From Mercurialis annua (taxonomy: Eukaryota > Streptophyta > Magnoliopsida > Malpighiales > Euphorbiaceae): a stretch of 64,000 bases of DNA. The notes under the pieces are model-generated. The model was not told the DNA's origin. It ran no database searches and worked only from the letters and a program-made list of their open reading frames with translations. A program made the translations under genes and the position numbers. This document shows, piece by piece, positions 25,601-39,098 of the stretch (positions within the stretch are counted from its first letter, which is position 1; each line of letters starts with the position of its first letter). The stretch covers positions 10,927,001 through 10,991,000 of the forward strand of contig NC_065573.1 of the NCBI RefSeq assembly GCF_937616625.2, in the 5' to 3' direction.

Positions 25601-28279
25601 AACGTTTGGCTTAATTGCTGAAAAGGTGAAACGTTTGGTTTTGTTTCGAACGTTTCTAAACGTTAGGCTTACATTGCTAAAAAGGTTAAACGTTTTGGCT
25701 TAGTTTTGTAACGTTTTTAACGTTTGGTTTTGTTCGTAACCTTTATTAACGTTTGGCTTCAATCGCTAAAAAGGTGAAACATTTGGCTTTATTTCGTAAC
25801 GTTTGTAAAACCTTTGGCTTAAATCGCTGAAAATGGGAGACGTTTGGATTTGTTTCGTAACTTTTGTAAATATTTGGCTTAAATTGCTGAAAAGGTGAAG
25901 TGTTTGGTTTTGTTTCGTAAAGTTTGTAAACGTTCGTCTAAAATCGCTAGAAACGTGAAACGTTTGGATTTGATTCGTAACGTTTGTAAACGTTTGGCTT
26001 AAATTACTAAAATGTGAAATGCTTGGATTTGTTTCGTAACATTTGTAAATGTTTGGCTTCTATTACTAAAAAGGTCAAACGCTTTAATTTGTTTCGTAAC
26101 GTTTGTAAAGGTTTGGCTTAAATCGCTACAAAGGTGAAACGTTTGGATTTGCTTCGCAATGTTTGTAAACGTTTGGATTAAATCGCTGAAAAGGTGAAAC
26201 GTTTGTATTTGTTTCGTAACGTTTGTAAACGTTTGGCTTAAATCGCTAAATAGGTGAAACGTTTGGATTTGTTCTGTAACATTTGTAAACGTTTGAATTA
26301 AATCGCTGCAAAAGGTGAAACGTTTGGATTTGTTTCGTAATGTTTATAAAGGTTTGGCATAAATTGCTAAAAAGGTGAAACACTTAGATTTTCTCAACGT
26401 TTGTAAACGTTTGGCTTAAATCGCTATAAAGGTGAATCCCTTGGATTTATTTCGTAATGTTTTAAACGTTTGGATTTGTTTCGTAACATTTGTAAACGTT
26501 TGGCTTAAATCGCTAAAAAGGTGAAACGTTTGGTTTTATTTCATAACGTTTGTAAACATTCGGCTTAAATCGCTAAAAAGGTTAAACATTTGGCTTAAAT
26601 CGCTAAAAAGATGAAACATTTGGTTTTGTTTCGTAACGTTTTAAACGTTTGGTTTTGTTTCTTAACGTTTGTAAACGTTTGGCTTCAATCGCTAAAAATG
26701 TGAAATGTTTGGATTTGTTTCGTAACGTCTGTAAACGTTCGGCTTAAATCACTAAAATGGGGAAACGTTTGGATTTGTTTCGTAACGTTTTAAACGTTTG
26801 GCTTTGTTTCGTAGCGTTTAATACGTGTGGCTTAAATAGCTAAAAATTGGAAACGTTTGGTTTTGTTTCGTTACGTTTGTAAACGTTTCCCCAAATCGTT
26901 TCACCTTTTCACGTTTGGATTTGTTTCGTAACATTTTAAACATTTGGATTTGGATTTGTTTCCTAACGTTTTAACCGTTTGGTTTTGTTTCATAACGTTT
27001 AAAAAGTTTGGCTTACATCGCCAAAAATGGAAAACGTTTTGTTTTGTTTCGTAACGTTTGTAAACGTTTCCCCAAATCGTTTCATCTTTTCACGTTTGGA
27101 TTTGTTTCGTAACGTTTTAAATATTTGGATTTGGATTTGGATTTGTTTCGTAACGTATTAAATGTTTAGATTTATTTTGTAACTTTTTAAACGTTTAACA
27201 TAAATCTCTAAAAAGGTGACACGTTTGGATTAGCTTCGTAATGTTTGTAAACATTTTGCTTAAATTGCTAAAAAAGTGAAACGCTTGGATTTGTTTCGTA
27301 ACGTTTGTAAATTTTTGTTTTTGTTTAGTAATGTTTGTAAACGTTTGGCTTCAATCGCTAAAAAGGTTAAACACTTGGATTTGTTTCGTAACGTTTTGAA
27401 ATGTTTGGTTTTGTTTCGTAACCTTTGTAAAATGTTTGGTTTTGTTTCGTAACCTTCGTAAACAATTGGATTTGTTTCGTAACGTTTGTAGACGTATGGC
27501 TTATCGCTAAAAAGGTGAAAAGTTTGGTTTTGTTTTATAACCTTTGTAAAAATTTTGTTTTTTTTTCGTAACGTTGGTAAAGGTTTGGCTTATATTGTTA
27601 AAAAGGTGAAACACTTGGATTTGTAAATGTTTGGCTTAAATCGCTAAAAACGTGAAACGTTTTGATTTGTTTCGTAACGTTTTAAAAATTTGGTGAAACA
27701 TTTGGATTTGTTTGTAAACGTTTAATTTTGTTTCGTAACATTTATAAACGTTTGGCTTAAATTAATAAAAACGTTTGGTTTGTTTCGTAATGTTTGTAAA
27801 TGTTTGTCTTAAATTGCTCAAACGGTGAAATGTTTGGTTTTGTTCCGTAACGTTTGTAAACGTTTTGTTTCAATCGCTATAAAGGTGAAGCGTTTGGATA
27901 TGTTTCGTTACGGTTGTAAACGTTTGGCATAAAATGGCTAAAAAGGTGAAAACGTTTGGATTTATTTTGTAACGTTTGTAAACGTATGGCTTAAATTGCT
28001 AAAAAGGTGAAACGTTTGGTTTTATTCTGAAACATTTGTAAACGTTTGGCTTAAATTGTAAAAAGATGAATTAGATTTGTAAACGTTTGGCTTAAATCGC
28101 TAAAAAGGGGAAACGTTTGGATTTGTTTCGTAATGTTTCTAAACGTTTGGCTTAAATCTCTAAAATGGTGAAACGCTTGGTTGTGTTTCGTAACATTTTT
28201 AAACGTTTTGCTTAAATCGCTAAAAAGGTGAAACATTTGGATTCGTTTCGTGACGTTTTTAAACGTTTGGTTTGTAAAC

Positions 28280-28468
28280 GTTTCGTATTTTTAGCGATTT
28301 AAGCCAAACGTTTACAAATATTACGAAACAAATCCAAACGTTTCGCCTATTTAGCGATTTAAGCCGAAAGTTTACATACGTTATAAAACAAAATTACGAA
28401 ATAAATCCAAACGTTTCACCTTTTTAGTGATTTATGCCATGTTTACGAACATTACGAAACAAATCCAG
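28280..28468 (-). repeat. Inverted satellite block, copy 1
   Basis: About three monomers read in the opposite orientation to their surroundings (TTTTTAGCGATTTAAGCC on +). The block is entered at TTTGTAAACGTTTCGTA and left at AAATCCAGGGTTTGTAAACG. The left edge is uncertain by about 10 bp because AAACGTTT is palindromic. Confidence 0.9.
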
Positions 28469-31041
28469 GGTTTGTAAACGTTTGGCTTAAATCGCTACAA
28501 AGGTGAAATGTTTGGATTTTTTCATAACGTTTGTAAAGGTTTGGCTTAAATAGCTAAGAAGGGGAAACGTTTGGATTTGTTTCGTAACGTTTACAAATGT
28601 TTGGCTTAAATCGCTAAAAAGCTGAAACGTTTGGATTTGTTTTGTAACGTTTGTAAACGTTTGGCTTAAATCGCAACAAAAGGTGAAATGTTTAGTTTTG
28701 TTTCTTAAACTTTGTAAACGTTCGTCTAAAATCGCTAGAAACGTGAAACGTTTGAATTTGATTCGTAACGTTTGTAAACGTTTGGCTTAAATTACTAAAA
28801 TGTGAAATGCTTGGATTTGTTTCGTAACGTTTGTAAATGTTTGGCTTCTATTACTAAAAAGGTCAAACGCTTTAATTTGTTTCGTAACGCTTGTAAAGGT
28901 TTGGCTTAAATCGCTACAAAGGTGAAACGTTTGGATTTGCTTCGCAATATTTGTAAACGTTTGGATTAAATCGCTGAAAAGGTGAAACGTTTGTATTTGT
29001 TTCGTAACGTTTGTAAACGTTTGGCTTAAATCGCTAAATAGGTGAAACGTTTGGATTTGTTCTGTAACATTTGTAAACGTTTGGCTTAAATCGCTGCAAA
29101 AGGTGAAACGTTTGGATTTGTTTCGTAACGTTTATAAAGGTTTGGCTTAAATTGCTAAAAAGGTGAAACACTTAGATTTTTTCAACGTTTGTAAACGTTT
29201 GGCTTAAATTGCTATAAAGGTGAATCCCTTGGATTTATTTCGTAATGTTTTAAACGTTTGGATTTGTTTCGTAACATTTTTAAACGTTTGGCTTAAATCG
29301 CTAAAAAGGTGAAACGTTTGGTTTTATTTCATAACGTTTGTAAACATTCGGCTTAAATCGCTAAAAAGGTTAAACATTTGGCTTAAATCGCTAAAAAGAT
29401 GAAACATTTGGTTTTGTTTCGTAACGTTTTAAACGTTTGGTTTTGTTTCTTAACGTTTGGCTTCAATCGCTAAAAATGTGAAACGTTTGGATTTGTTTCG
29501 TAACGTTTGTAAACGTTCGGCTTAAATCACTAAAATGGGGAAACGTTTGGATTTGTTTCGTAACGTTTTAAACGTTTGTCTTTGTTTCGTAGCGTTTAAT
29601 ACGTGTGGCTTAAATAGCTAAAAATGGGAAACGTTTGGTTTTGTTTCGTAACGTTTGTAAACGTTTCCCCAAATCGTTTCACCTTTTCACGTTTGGATTT
29701 GTTTCGTAACATTTTAAACATTTGGATTTGGATTTGTTTCCTAACGTTTTAACCGTTTGGTTTTGTTTCATAACGTTTAAAAAGTTTGGCTTATATCGCC
29801 AAAAATGGAAAACGTTTTGTTTTGTTTCGTAACGTTTGTAAACGTTTCCCCAAATCGTTTCATCTTTTCACGTTTGGATTTGTTTCGTAACGTTTTAAAC
29901 ATTTGGATTTGGATTTGTTTCGTAACGTATTAAATGTTTAGATTTATTTTGTAACTTTTTAAACGTTTAACATAAATCTCGAAAAAGGTGACACGTTTGG
30001 ATTAGCTTCGTAATGTTTGTAAACATTTGGCTAAAATTGCTAAAAAAGTGAAACGCTTGGATTTGCTTCGTAACGTTTGTAAATGTTTTTTTTTGTTTAG
30101 TAATGTTTGTAAACGTTTGGCTTCAATCGCTAAAAAGGTGAAACACTTGGATTTGTTTCGTAACGTTTTGAAACGTTTGGTTTTGTTTCGTAACCTTTGT
30201 AAACGTTTGGTTTTGTTTCGTAACCTTTGTAAACAATTCGATTAGTTTCGTAACGTTTGTAGACGTATGGCTTAAATCGCTAAAAAGGTGAAACGTTTGG
30301 TTTTGTTTTATAACCTTTGTAAAAATTTTGTTTTTTTTCGTAACGTTGGTAAAGGTTTGGCTTATATTGTTAAAAAGGTGAAACACTTGGATTTGTAAAT
30401 GTTTGGCTTAAATCGCTAAAAATGTGAAACGTTTTGATTTGTTTCGTAACGTTTTAAAAATTTGGTGAAACATTTGGATTTGTTTGTAAACGTTTTATTT
30501 TGTTTCGTAACATTTATAAACGTTTGGCTTAAATTAATAAAAACGTTTGGTTTGTTTCGTAATGTTTGTCTTAAATTGCTCAAACGGTGAAATGTTTGGT
30601 TTTGTTCCATAATGTTTGTAAATGTTTTGTTTCAATCGCTATAAAGGTGAAGCGTTTGGATATGTTTCGTTACGGTTGTAAACGTTTGGCATAAAATGGC
30701 TAAAAAGGTGAAAACGTTTGGATTTATTTCGTAACGTTTGTAAACATATGGCTTAAATTGCTAAAAAGGTGAAACGTTTGGTTTTACTCTGTAACATTTG
30801 TAATCGTTTGGCTTAAATTGTAAAAAGATGAATTAGATTTGTAAACGTTAGGCTTAAATCGCTAAAAAGGGGAAACGTTTGGATTTGTTTCGTAATGTTT
30901 CTAAACGTTTGGCTTAAATCTCTAAAATGGTGAAACGCTTGGTTGTGTTTCGTAACATTTTTAAACGTTTTTCTTAAATCGCTAAAAAGGTGAAACATTT
31001 GGATTCGTTTTGTGACGTTTTTAAACGTTTGGTTTGTAAAC

Positions 31042-31230
31042 GTTTCGTATTTTCAGCGATTTAAGCCCAATGTTTACAAATATTACGAAACAAATCCAAA
31101 CGTTTCGCCTATTTAGCGATTTAAGCATAACGTTTACATACGTTATAAAACAAAATTACGAAACAAATCCAAACGTTTCCCCTTTTTAGTGATTTATGCC
31201 ATGTTTACGAACGTTACGAAACAAATCCAG
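31042..31230 (-). repeat. Inverted satellite block, copy 2
   Basis: The same 189-bp reversed block with identical edges, 2762 bp after copy 1. The shared edges show that the inversion happened once, before the 2.76-kb unit was amplified. Confidence 0.9.
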
Positions 31231-33802
31231 GGTTTGTAAACGTTTGGCTTAAATCGCTACAAAGGTGAAATGTTTGGATTTTTTTCGTAACGTTTGTAAA
31301 CGTATGGCTTAAATCGCTGAGAAGGGGAAACGTTTGGATTTGTTTCGTAACGTTTACAAATGTTCGGCTTAAATCGCTAAAAAGCTGAAACGTTTGTAAA
31401 CGTTTGGCTTAAATCGCAACAAAAGGTGAAATGTTTAGTTTTGTTTCGTAAACTTTGTAAACGTTCGTCTAAAATTGCTAGAAGCGTGAAACGTTTGGAT
31501 TTGATTCGTAACGTTTATAAACATTCGGCTTAAATTACTAAAATGTGAAATGCTTGGATTTGTTTCGTAACGTTTGTAAATGTTTGGCTTCTATTGCTAA
31601 AAAGGTCAAACGCTTTAATTTGTTTCGTAACGTTTGTTAAGGTTTGGCTTAAATCGCTACAAAGGTGAAACGTTTGGATTTGCTTCGCAATGTTTGTAAA
31701 CGTTTGGATTAAATCGCTGAAAAAGTGAAACGTTTGTATTTGTTTCGTAACGTTTGTAAACGTTTGGCTTAAATCGCTAAATAGGTGAAACATTTGGATT
31801 TGTTCTGTAACATTTGTAAACGTTTGGCTTAAATCGCTGCAAAAGGTGAAACGTTTGGATTTGTTTCGTAACGTTTATAAAGGTTTGGCTTAAATTGCTA
31901 AAAAGGTGAAACACTTAGATTTTCTCAACGTTTGTAAACGTTTGGCTTAAATCGCTATAAAGGTGAATCCCTTGGATTTATTTCGTAATGTTTTAAACGT
32001 TTGGATTTATTTCGTAACAATTGTAAACGTTTGTCTTAAATCGCTAAAAAGGTGAAACGTTTGGTTTTATTTCATAACGTTTGTAAACATTCGGCTTAAA
32101 TCGATAAAAAGGTTAAACATTCGGCTTAAATCGATAAAAAGATGAAACATTTGGTTTTGTTTCGTAACGTTTTAAACGTTTGGTTTTGTTTCTTAACGTT
32201 TGTAAATGTTTGGCTTCAATCGCTAAAAATGTGAAACGTTTGGATTTGTTTCGTAACATTTGTAAACGTTCGGCTTAAATCACTAAAATGAGGAAACGTT
32301 TGGATTTGTTTCGTAACGTTAAACGTTTGGCTTTGTTTCGTAACGTTTAATACGTGTGGCTTAAATAGCTAAAAATGGGAAACGTTTGGTTTTGTTTCGT
32401 AACGTTTGTAAACGTTTCCCCAAATCGTTTCACCTTTTCACGTTTGGATTTGTTTCGTAACATTTTAAACATTTGGATTTGGATTTGTTTCCTAACGTTT
32501 TAACCGTTTGGTTTTGTTTCGTAACGTTTAAAAAGTTTGGCTTATATCGCCAAAAATGGAAAACGTTTTGTTTTGTTTCGTAATGTTTGTAAACGTTTCC
32601 CCAAATCGTTTCATCTTTTCACGTTTGGATTTGTTTCGTAATGTTTTAAACATTTGGATTTGGATTTGTTTCGTAACGTATTAAATGTATAGATTTATTT
32701 TGTAACTTTTTAAACGTTTAACATAAATCTCTAAAAAGGTGACACGTTTGGATTAGCTTCGTAATGTTTGTACACATTTGGCTTAAATTGCTAAAAAAGT
32801 GAAACGCTTGGATTTGTTTCGTAACGTTTGTAAATGTTTGTTTTTGTTTAGTAATGTTTGTAAACGTTTGGCTTCAATCGCTAAAGAGGTGAAACACTTG
32901 GATTTGTTTCGTAACGTTTTGAAACGTTTGGTTTTGTTTCGTAACCTTTGTAAACGTTTGGTTTTGTTTCGTAACCTTTGTAAACAATTGGATTTGTTTC
33001 GTAACGTTTGTAGACGTATGGCTTAAATCACTAAAAAGGTGAAACGTTTGGTTTTGTTTTATAACCTTTGTAAAAATTTTGTTTTTTTTATAATGTTGGT
33101 AAAGGTTTGGCTTATATTGTTAAAAAGGTGAAACACTTGGATTTGTAAATGTTTGGCTTAAATTTCTAAAAAGGTGAAACGTTTTGATTTGTTTCGTAAC
33201 GTTTTAAAAATTTGGTGAAACATTTGGATTTGTTTGTAAACGTTTTATTTTGTTTCGTAACATTTATAAACGTTTGACTTAAATTAATAAAAACGTTTGG
33301 TTTGTTTCGTAATATTTGTAAATGTTTGTCTTAAATTGCTCAAAACGATGAAATGTTTGGTTTTGTTCCGTAACGTTTGTAAACGTTTTGTTTCAATCGC
33401 TATAAAGGTGAAGCGTTTGGATATGTTTCGTTACGGTTGTAAACGTTTGGCATAAAATGGCTAAAAAGGTGAAAACGTTTGGATTTATTTCGTAACGTTT
33501 GTAAACGTATGGCTTAAATTGCTAAAAAGGTGAAACGTTTGGTTTTATTCTGTAACATTTGTAAACGTTTGGCTTAAATTGTAAAAAGATGAATTAGATT
33601 TGTAAACGTTTGGCTTAAATCGCTAAAAAGGGGAAACGTTTGGATTTGTTTCGTAATGTTTCTAAACGTTTGGCTTAAATCTCTAAAATGGTGAAACGCT
33701 TGGTTGTGTTTCGTAAAATTTTCAAACGTTTTGCTTAAATCGCTAAAAAGGTGAAACATTTGGATTCGTTTCGTGACGTTTTTAAACGTTTGGTTTGTAA
33801 AC

Positions 33803-33991
33803 GTTTCGTATTTTTAGCGATTTAAGCCAAACGTTTACAAATATTACGAAACAAATCCAAATGTTTCGCCTATTTAGCGATTTAAGACGAACGTTTACAT
33901 ACGTTATAAAACAAAATTACGAAACAAATCCAAACGTTTCACCTTTTTAGTGATTTATTCCATGTTTACGAACGTTACGAAACAAATCCAG
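33803..33991 (-). repeat. Inverted satellite block, copy 3
   Basis: Third copy of the reversed block, 2761 bp after copy 2, with the same CCAGGGTTTG exit junction. Confidence 0.9.
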
Positions 33992-34858
33992 GGTTTGTAA
34001 ACGTTTGGCTTAAATCGCTACAAAGGTGAAATGTTTGGATTTTTTTCGTAACGTTTGTAAACGTTTGGCTTAAATCGCTTAGAAGGTGAAATGTTTGGAT
34101 TTGTTTCGTAACGTTTACAAACGTTTGGCTTAAATCGCTAAAAAGTTGAAACGTTTGGATTTGTTTTGTAACGTTTGTAAACGTTTGGCTTAAATCGCAA
34201 CAAAAGGTGAAATGTTTAGATTTGTTTCGTAATGTTTGTAGACGTTTGGTTTAAATTGCTAAAAAAGTGAAACACTTAGCTTTGTTTCGTAATGTTTGCA
34301 AACATTTGGCTTATATCACTCTAAAGGTGAAACGTTTGGTTTTGTTTCGTAACATATGTAAACGTTCAGATTAAATTGCTAAAAAGGTGAAACGCTTGGA
34401 TTGGTTTCGTAACGTTTTAAACGTTTGGATTTGTTTCGTAACATTTGTAAACGTTTGGCTTAAATCGCTAAAAAGGTGAAACGTTTGGTTTTGTTTCTTA
34501 ACGTTTGTAAACGTTCGGCGTAAATCGCTAAAAAGGTTAAACATTTGGCTTAAATAGCTAAAAAGATGAAACCGTTTGGCTTTGTTTCGTAATGTTTTAA
34601 ACGTTTGTTAATGTTTGGCTTCAATCCCTAAAAAGGTGAAACATTTGGCTTTGTTTCGTAACGTTTGTAAAACTTTTGGCTTAAATCACTAAAAATAGGA
34701 GACGTTTGGATTTGTTTTGTAATGTTTTAAACGTTTGGTTTTGTTCTGCAACGTTTGTAAGAGTTTGGCTTAAATTGCTAAAAATGTGAAACGTTTGGAT
34801 TTGTTTTGTAACGTTTATTAACGTTTGGCTTAAATCGCTAAAAAGGGGAAACGTTTGG

Positions 34859-37217
34859 TGTCATAACCGTAACCTAATCTCGTTTAGAATTCAATAAGTA
34901 ATTTCATTTAGAATTCATTATGCATTGCATATCATGTAAAAATTATTAAAAGAGAAATTGAAATAAGGATATAGGAATTTTAGATGTCAAAAATAAATTG
35001 AAAACAAAAGTTACGATTAGTTTAATTGATCGGTATAATTGAACAAATGGAAAAATTCAAGGATTGAAAGATATGTTTAATATATCATTGAGGGCATAAG
35101 AGGATGTTTATATTAAGCATATCTATCTATGTGTAAATGTCAAAATAAGGAGTTGCTAAGTGTTTAGCCAAGGTTAAAGATCTAAGTATATTTTGGTAAT
35201 TTCATAATTAGTTAGATTACTTAAACATGGAGACTTTGCAAACAAAATTCACAGCATAAAACCTAATTCTAAAACTCCAAAGCTTTGATTCTGATTGTTC
35301 ATGAGGTCTAGGAAGAGATTCAAGATCATTTGGTAAGAAATTTTATCAAAATAGCTTGTGTATTTGAAGTTTACCTAATGATATCATATTCTGTTTTTAA
35401 ATTCAGTATTTGCAGTTTAGTGCTAGATGCATATCTGGAGTTCTATAACTCCAAATTATGTTCTGTCTTTTGATATAGAAACTTTAGTGTGTCTCCTACA
35501 ATTTTTATTCTTTGAGGTTAATCTGGTTCGGTCTTATTAATACCGTCTGAACACACCTCACTAAAAATCGTATAACTCATTGCTTAGATATTGAAATGAT
35601 GAAATTTCTTTTGATTTGGATTCTAGACTCAAAGGGCTAAATGTTCACCGAAGGGGTTTTTAAAATTATGTCAATACTATTCACAGGACATGTTTGAATA
35701 GAGGCTTAATGTTGTGCCTACTAAGGCAGATTTTTTGCTAAGTTCATAATCATACATAAAGCATATATAAATTCATTTATAGGAGCTGCATTTAGGTTAA
35801 ATGAGTATTGGATATCTTTATAGGTATGTATATTTGATTTTAATGGTGTTTTGTGATTTACATTACTCATTTAGGTGCTCATTTTGGAAACGACGGTGCA
35901 AGTAGAAAGTAAGGCAGCTTGAGACGTGATTTTGGAATAGTTTTGGCTGTTGTGTGGTGAGTAGATATACTAGCCCTTGCTACTGAAACAAATATGCTAT
36001 TTTGATATTCAAAATGTCAAGGTTTATTGTGTTTTAAATGGTTAAATATGGTTGTTTTGGAATGCACGAAAGGTGTGCGATGAAATGCCTTATTTAAATA
36101 TTTCAAATACTACCTTTGGTAAATGTTGTATAAAATGAAAGAAGTTTTGAATTGAATCTATATAAGTGTTTGATTTTAGTAAAGCTTTGATGCTTTTTAC
36201 ATAATGAGTATTTGTTTATGAATGTGTAATACCTTTCGGCAATTCAATAGTGGTTTGATTTTGTTAAGTTTTGAAGGAGAATTTGAAATGGTTTTACTAT
36301 TGAATTTTATTGGGTTTTGATGAAATGATTTGAGATTTATTTTTACATGATATGCCTACTCTGGAATGGTACATATTTGAGAGGTGCTGAGTTGTGATAT
36401 GCATCTGGTTATGTGCCGAGTTAGTGATATGAACATGTGAGATATTATGAGTGTCTATGCGCATTTGACACAGTGCACTTGATTGATGGCCAGTAAAGGG
36501 GGAAGGGCTGTGCCGTGTTAATGACGGAGAAGGGTTAGCCGTCAAGTATGCCTAGATATGTTGGTTAGCCTGTAGATCAGTGTTGTGTCCCTGATTACAG
36601 GTCTATGGTCTGTATTATTGTTACAGGGTAACATATCACTGTTATAGTTGATGATTAATATAACTATGTTTCATATGTAAAGGGAAATTGTTTTGATATT
36701 CGTTTATATTTGTAAATGCTTTCATGATAGACTTTACAAGTATTTTGTGTTGTATTGAGATGTTTTCTAGTATACGTTATTATATGATATGCTTACTTTA
36801 AGTATATAAATGTTTTATGCTTGTTATGTCTATTCACTGAGCTTTCGCTCATTTTATTTGTTTTAAAACCTTTTCAGTTAGTAAGCCAATCTACAGTACA
36901 GTTGACTAGAGAGGGAGTTGGGCTTAGAGTTTGGGCTTGAAACATAGAGGTTGGCCACATCTCCAAGTTTTGAGATGTCTTGATGTTTTTGTATAGAATA
37001 AACTTATTTTTTTACCTAAATATATATTTTGAATCATATGTATAAAAGTTTGTAACAATACTTAATTTTCATATAGTGGTTTAAATAAATTGTTGTATAA
37101 AAGTTTTTGATATATTTGTGCTTAATTATTTATAAAACACGTTTAAAAATGTTGATTTGGAGATAAATATATTTTAAATAACTGTCAATCTCGTGCTAAG
37201 TAAGGAGAGGTTTGAAA
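34859..37217 (+). repeat. 5' LTR of left arm
   Basis: The LTR starts TGTCATAACCG directly after satellite and ends at GGTTTGAAA, where the right arm has GGTTTGACA. The terminal inverted repeat TGTCA...TGACA is therefore lost by one base at the 3' end here. Length is about 2.36 kb. The conserved TTCACTGAGCTTTCGCTCA segment lies near 36834. The LTR lacks about 40 bp present in the right-arm LTR (around 46865-46905). It would drive transcription rightward into the palindrome. Confidence 0.85.
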
Positions 37218-37221
37218 ATTT

Positions 37222-37233
37222 TGGTATTAGAGC
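37222..37233 (+). promoter_or_regulatory. Primer-binding site, left arm
   Basis: TGGTATTAGAGC sits 4 bp after the LTR end and differs by one base (C to T) from TGGTATCAGAGC, the site complementary to the 3' end of plant initiator tRNA-Met. Confidence 0.85.
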
Positions 37234-37309
37234 TTCAGTTTGATGGTCCTATAGACTCTTTACTTTTGGTTTTTGATATTTAATTTTATTTAATTTTGAT
37301 CATAGGACC

Positions 37310-38611
37310 GTGGAAGCTCAAGGTTATGGAGATAGGGTTTCTCAACGTGAGATTGTTGGCCAACATGGTAGGAATGTAGAGGACGAGGTAGAGTATAGGG
37401 GTAGTACTGATCATGAACTAGAGTCTGAGGGTAGGGCTCATGTAGTTAATCAACCAGTACCTCCTGTACCCCAGTTGAACCTATCCTACAGCTCGATCCT
37501 GCTATCTTAGCACAAACTATCATTGCTACTTTACAAGTTAAGGATATAAGAAGAAAACATAGGGATATCATTGAACATGCTAAAAAGTGTGGAGCATTTG
37601 ATTTTCATGTCTCCAATGATTCCAAAGAAGCAGATAGATGGCTCAGAGCTACAGATAAGTAATTTAACACTTTAGAGCTGACGGATGTGCAAAAGGTCAG
37701 TAATGTTTATGGCTTACTACATGATACAGAAGACGCATGGTTTGCTAGGATCAGATTGCTTTTAGGAGATCAGTTGACCTGGGAGATATTCAAGACTGAG
37801 TTCCGCAGGGAGTATTTAACTGAAGCATACAATGCAGAAAGGCAGAATGAGTTTATTGCTCTAAAACAGGATTCAATGACTGTACGAGAATACATTGATA
37901 GATTTGAAGAACTTCATAAGTTTTCTTTAGAAATCTTTCCTATAGAAGCTCAAAAATGTTACAGATTGAAAGAGGGGCTACAAACTGTTTTGAAGAATGA
38001 AATATCATTGTATGAGGGAACACAGTTCAGAGGTTGTGTAGAGAAGGCGATAGAAAAAGAAAAGCTGAGAGAAAAAGCTTTTGTTTGGACTGGAAAACAA
38101 GGGGGATTTAACAAGGGAACTAGCTCATTTCAACAAAGAAAATCAGATACTGGAGGATCTAGAGGTAACAGAATACCCTGGTCTTGGTCTGGTTCATAGA
38201 GACCTCAGTCACATGATAGCAATTTCTCAGCGAGACAACCAACATCTAGTGTCGGTAGTGTAGCTAGCAAGAAGAGATCTATAACTTGCTTTGAGTGTGG
38301 TGGCATGGGACATATTAGGAGGGATTGTCCTAGTATGGCACAGTTTAGCTCAGGTCGTGGTAGAGGTTTCCAAGGTACTGCAAATAGAGGTGGTCGAATG
38401 TCAGGCTTTGATAGAGGTTCAGGTCGAGGTTCTTGTTTTAATGCAAATAAGGAAGGCGGAGCCTCAACCTCAGCACAACCTATGCAAGGTACTCAAACTA
38501 ATAAACCTGCTGTACAACCTAGAGTGTTTTCTTTGACTCAGCAGGAGGCAGCGGCTTCTCCAGATGTTATTTCTGGTAGGCTAACTATCTTTGGTAGGGA
38601 TGCATATGTTT
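37310..38611 (+). pseudogene. gag: gag (capsid/nucleocapsid) pseudogene, left arm
   Basis: The expected ATG is GTG at 37310. A one-base deletion in the C run near 37470 shifts the frame relative to the right arm, followed by stops at 37660-37662 (TAA) and 38197-38199 (TAG). The capsid-like core is readable at about 37690-38080 (WEIFKTEFRREYL, EYIDRFEELHKF), the usual Retrotrans_gag region. The CCHC zinc knuckle is intact at 38287-38328 (CFECGGMGHIRRDC), followed by a Gly/Arg-rich tail (RGRGFQG, GRGS). In the family this protein builds the virus-like particle and binds genomic RNA. It cannot be translated here as one chain. Confidence 0.88.
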
Positions 38612-39098
38612 AATTGACCCTGGTGCAACACATTCTTTCATTGTGTCATCATTCATATCATGCATACCTCGAGATAAGAGTGTGATGAACCATGCTTTAG
38701 TTATAGATTTGCCAGTGGGTCAGTCAGTAGTTTGTCAGCATGTTTATAAAGATTGCGAAATACAGATTTAGGATCATAAGTTTGAGGTAGATTTAGTACC
38801 TTCGGCACTTCAGATGTTTGATGTTATACTTGGTATGGATGTTTTATCCAAATATAAATCAGTTGTTGACTGTTATAGAAAAAGGGTGCATTTTCAATTA
38901 TCAGAACATGGTGAAGTTGTATTCAAAGGTGAGAAGAGTTCAGAACACTATGGAATGGTATCATCTTTAACTGCTAGAAGAATGTTCAAGAAGGGTTATG
39001 AAGCATACTTGGCATATGTTATAGATACAGAAAAAGAAGGGGTAAAACTTGAAAGTATTCCTATTGTTAATGAATTTGCTGATGTATTTCCTGATTAA
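38536..39098 (+). pseudogene. Aspartic protease pseudogene, left arm
   Basis: The frame breaks by one base at about 38612, just before the active-site segment, which is then read in another frame as IDPGATHSF (about 38617-38643). This is the DxGA-type motif usual in Tekay/Del proteases. A further TAG interrupts the chain near 38768. The C-terminal part FDVILGMDVLSKYKSVVDC (38817-38873) is the conserved second half. The region ends at FADVFPD, the linker to RT, where the right arm has GAA (Glu) but this arm has a TAA stop (about 39096-39098). The family enzyme cleaves the Gag-Pol polyprotein. Confidence 0.85.

Larger units (their letters stand above)
25915..34210 (+). repeat. 2.76-kb higher-order repeat, three tandem copies with internal inversion
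   Basis: Three consecutive copies share a long ordered set of unusual monomers. ACGTTCGTCTAAAAT lies at 25930, 28718 and 31461. GTGTGGCTTAAATAGC, the paired TTTCCCCAAATCG monomers, the GGATTTGGATTTG runs and a reversed 189-bp block follow in the same order. The junction GGTTTGTAAACGTTTCGTA lies at 28269, 31031 and 33792, giving periods of 2762 and 2761 bp. This is about 46 monomers per unit. After about 34210 the sequence returns to monomers resembling 25360-25600, so the block is bounded on both sides by related units. Confidence 0.9.
19820..34858 (+). repeat. 60-bp satellite array, + orientation, block 2
   Basis: The same satellite as block 1 resumes right after the CACTA element and runs to the palindromic retroelement. 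It contains more aberrant units than block 1: AACAAAAGG insertions, GGATTTGGATTTGG hexamer runs (near 26945 and 27125-27145), half-length units and three short inverted blocks. It holds no gene. Confidence 0.96.

Noticed and set aside
27123..27145. GGATTTGGATTTGG run as interstitial telomeric repeat
   Set aside because: The unit is TTTGGA, not the plant telomere TTTAGGG. Only about four copies are present, and it is a local slippage variant of the satellite word TTTGGATTTG.
36297..36545. Minus-strand frame in the left LTR (with a partner at 45862-46110 in the right LTR)
   Set aside because: Presence in both arms only reflects the palindrome. The frame lies antisense in the LTR, has no protein-like motif, and its His/Ser richness follows from the repeated ATAT/CACAT text.
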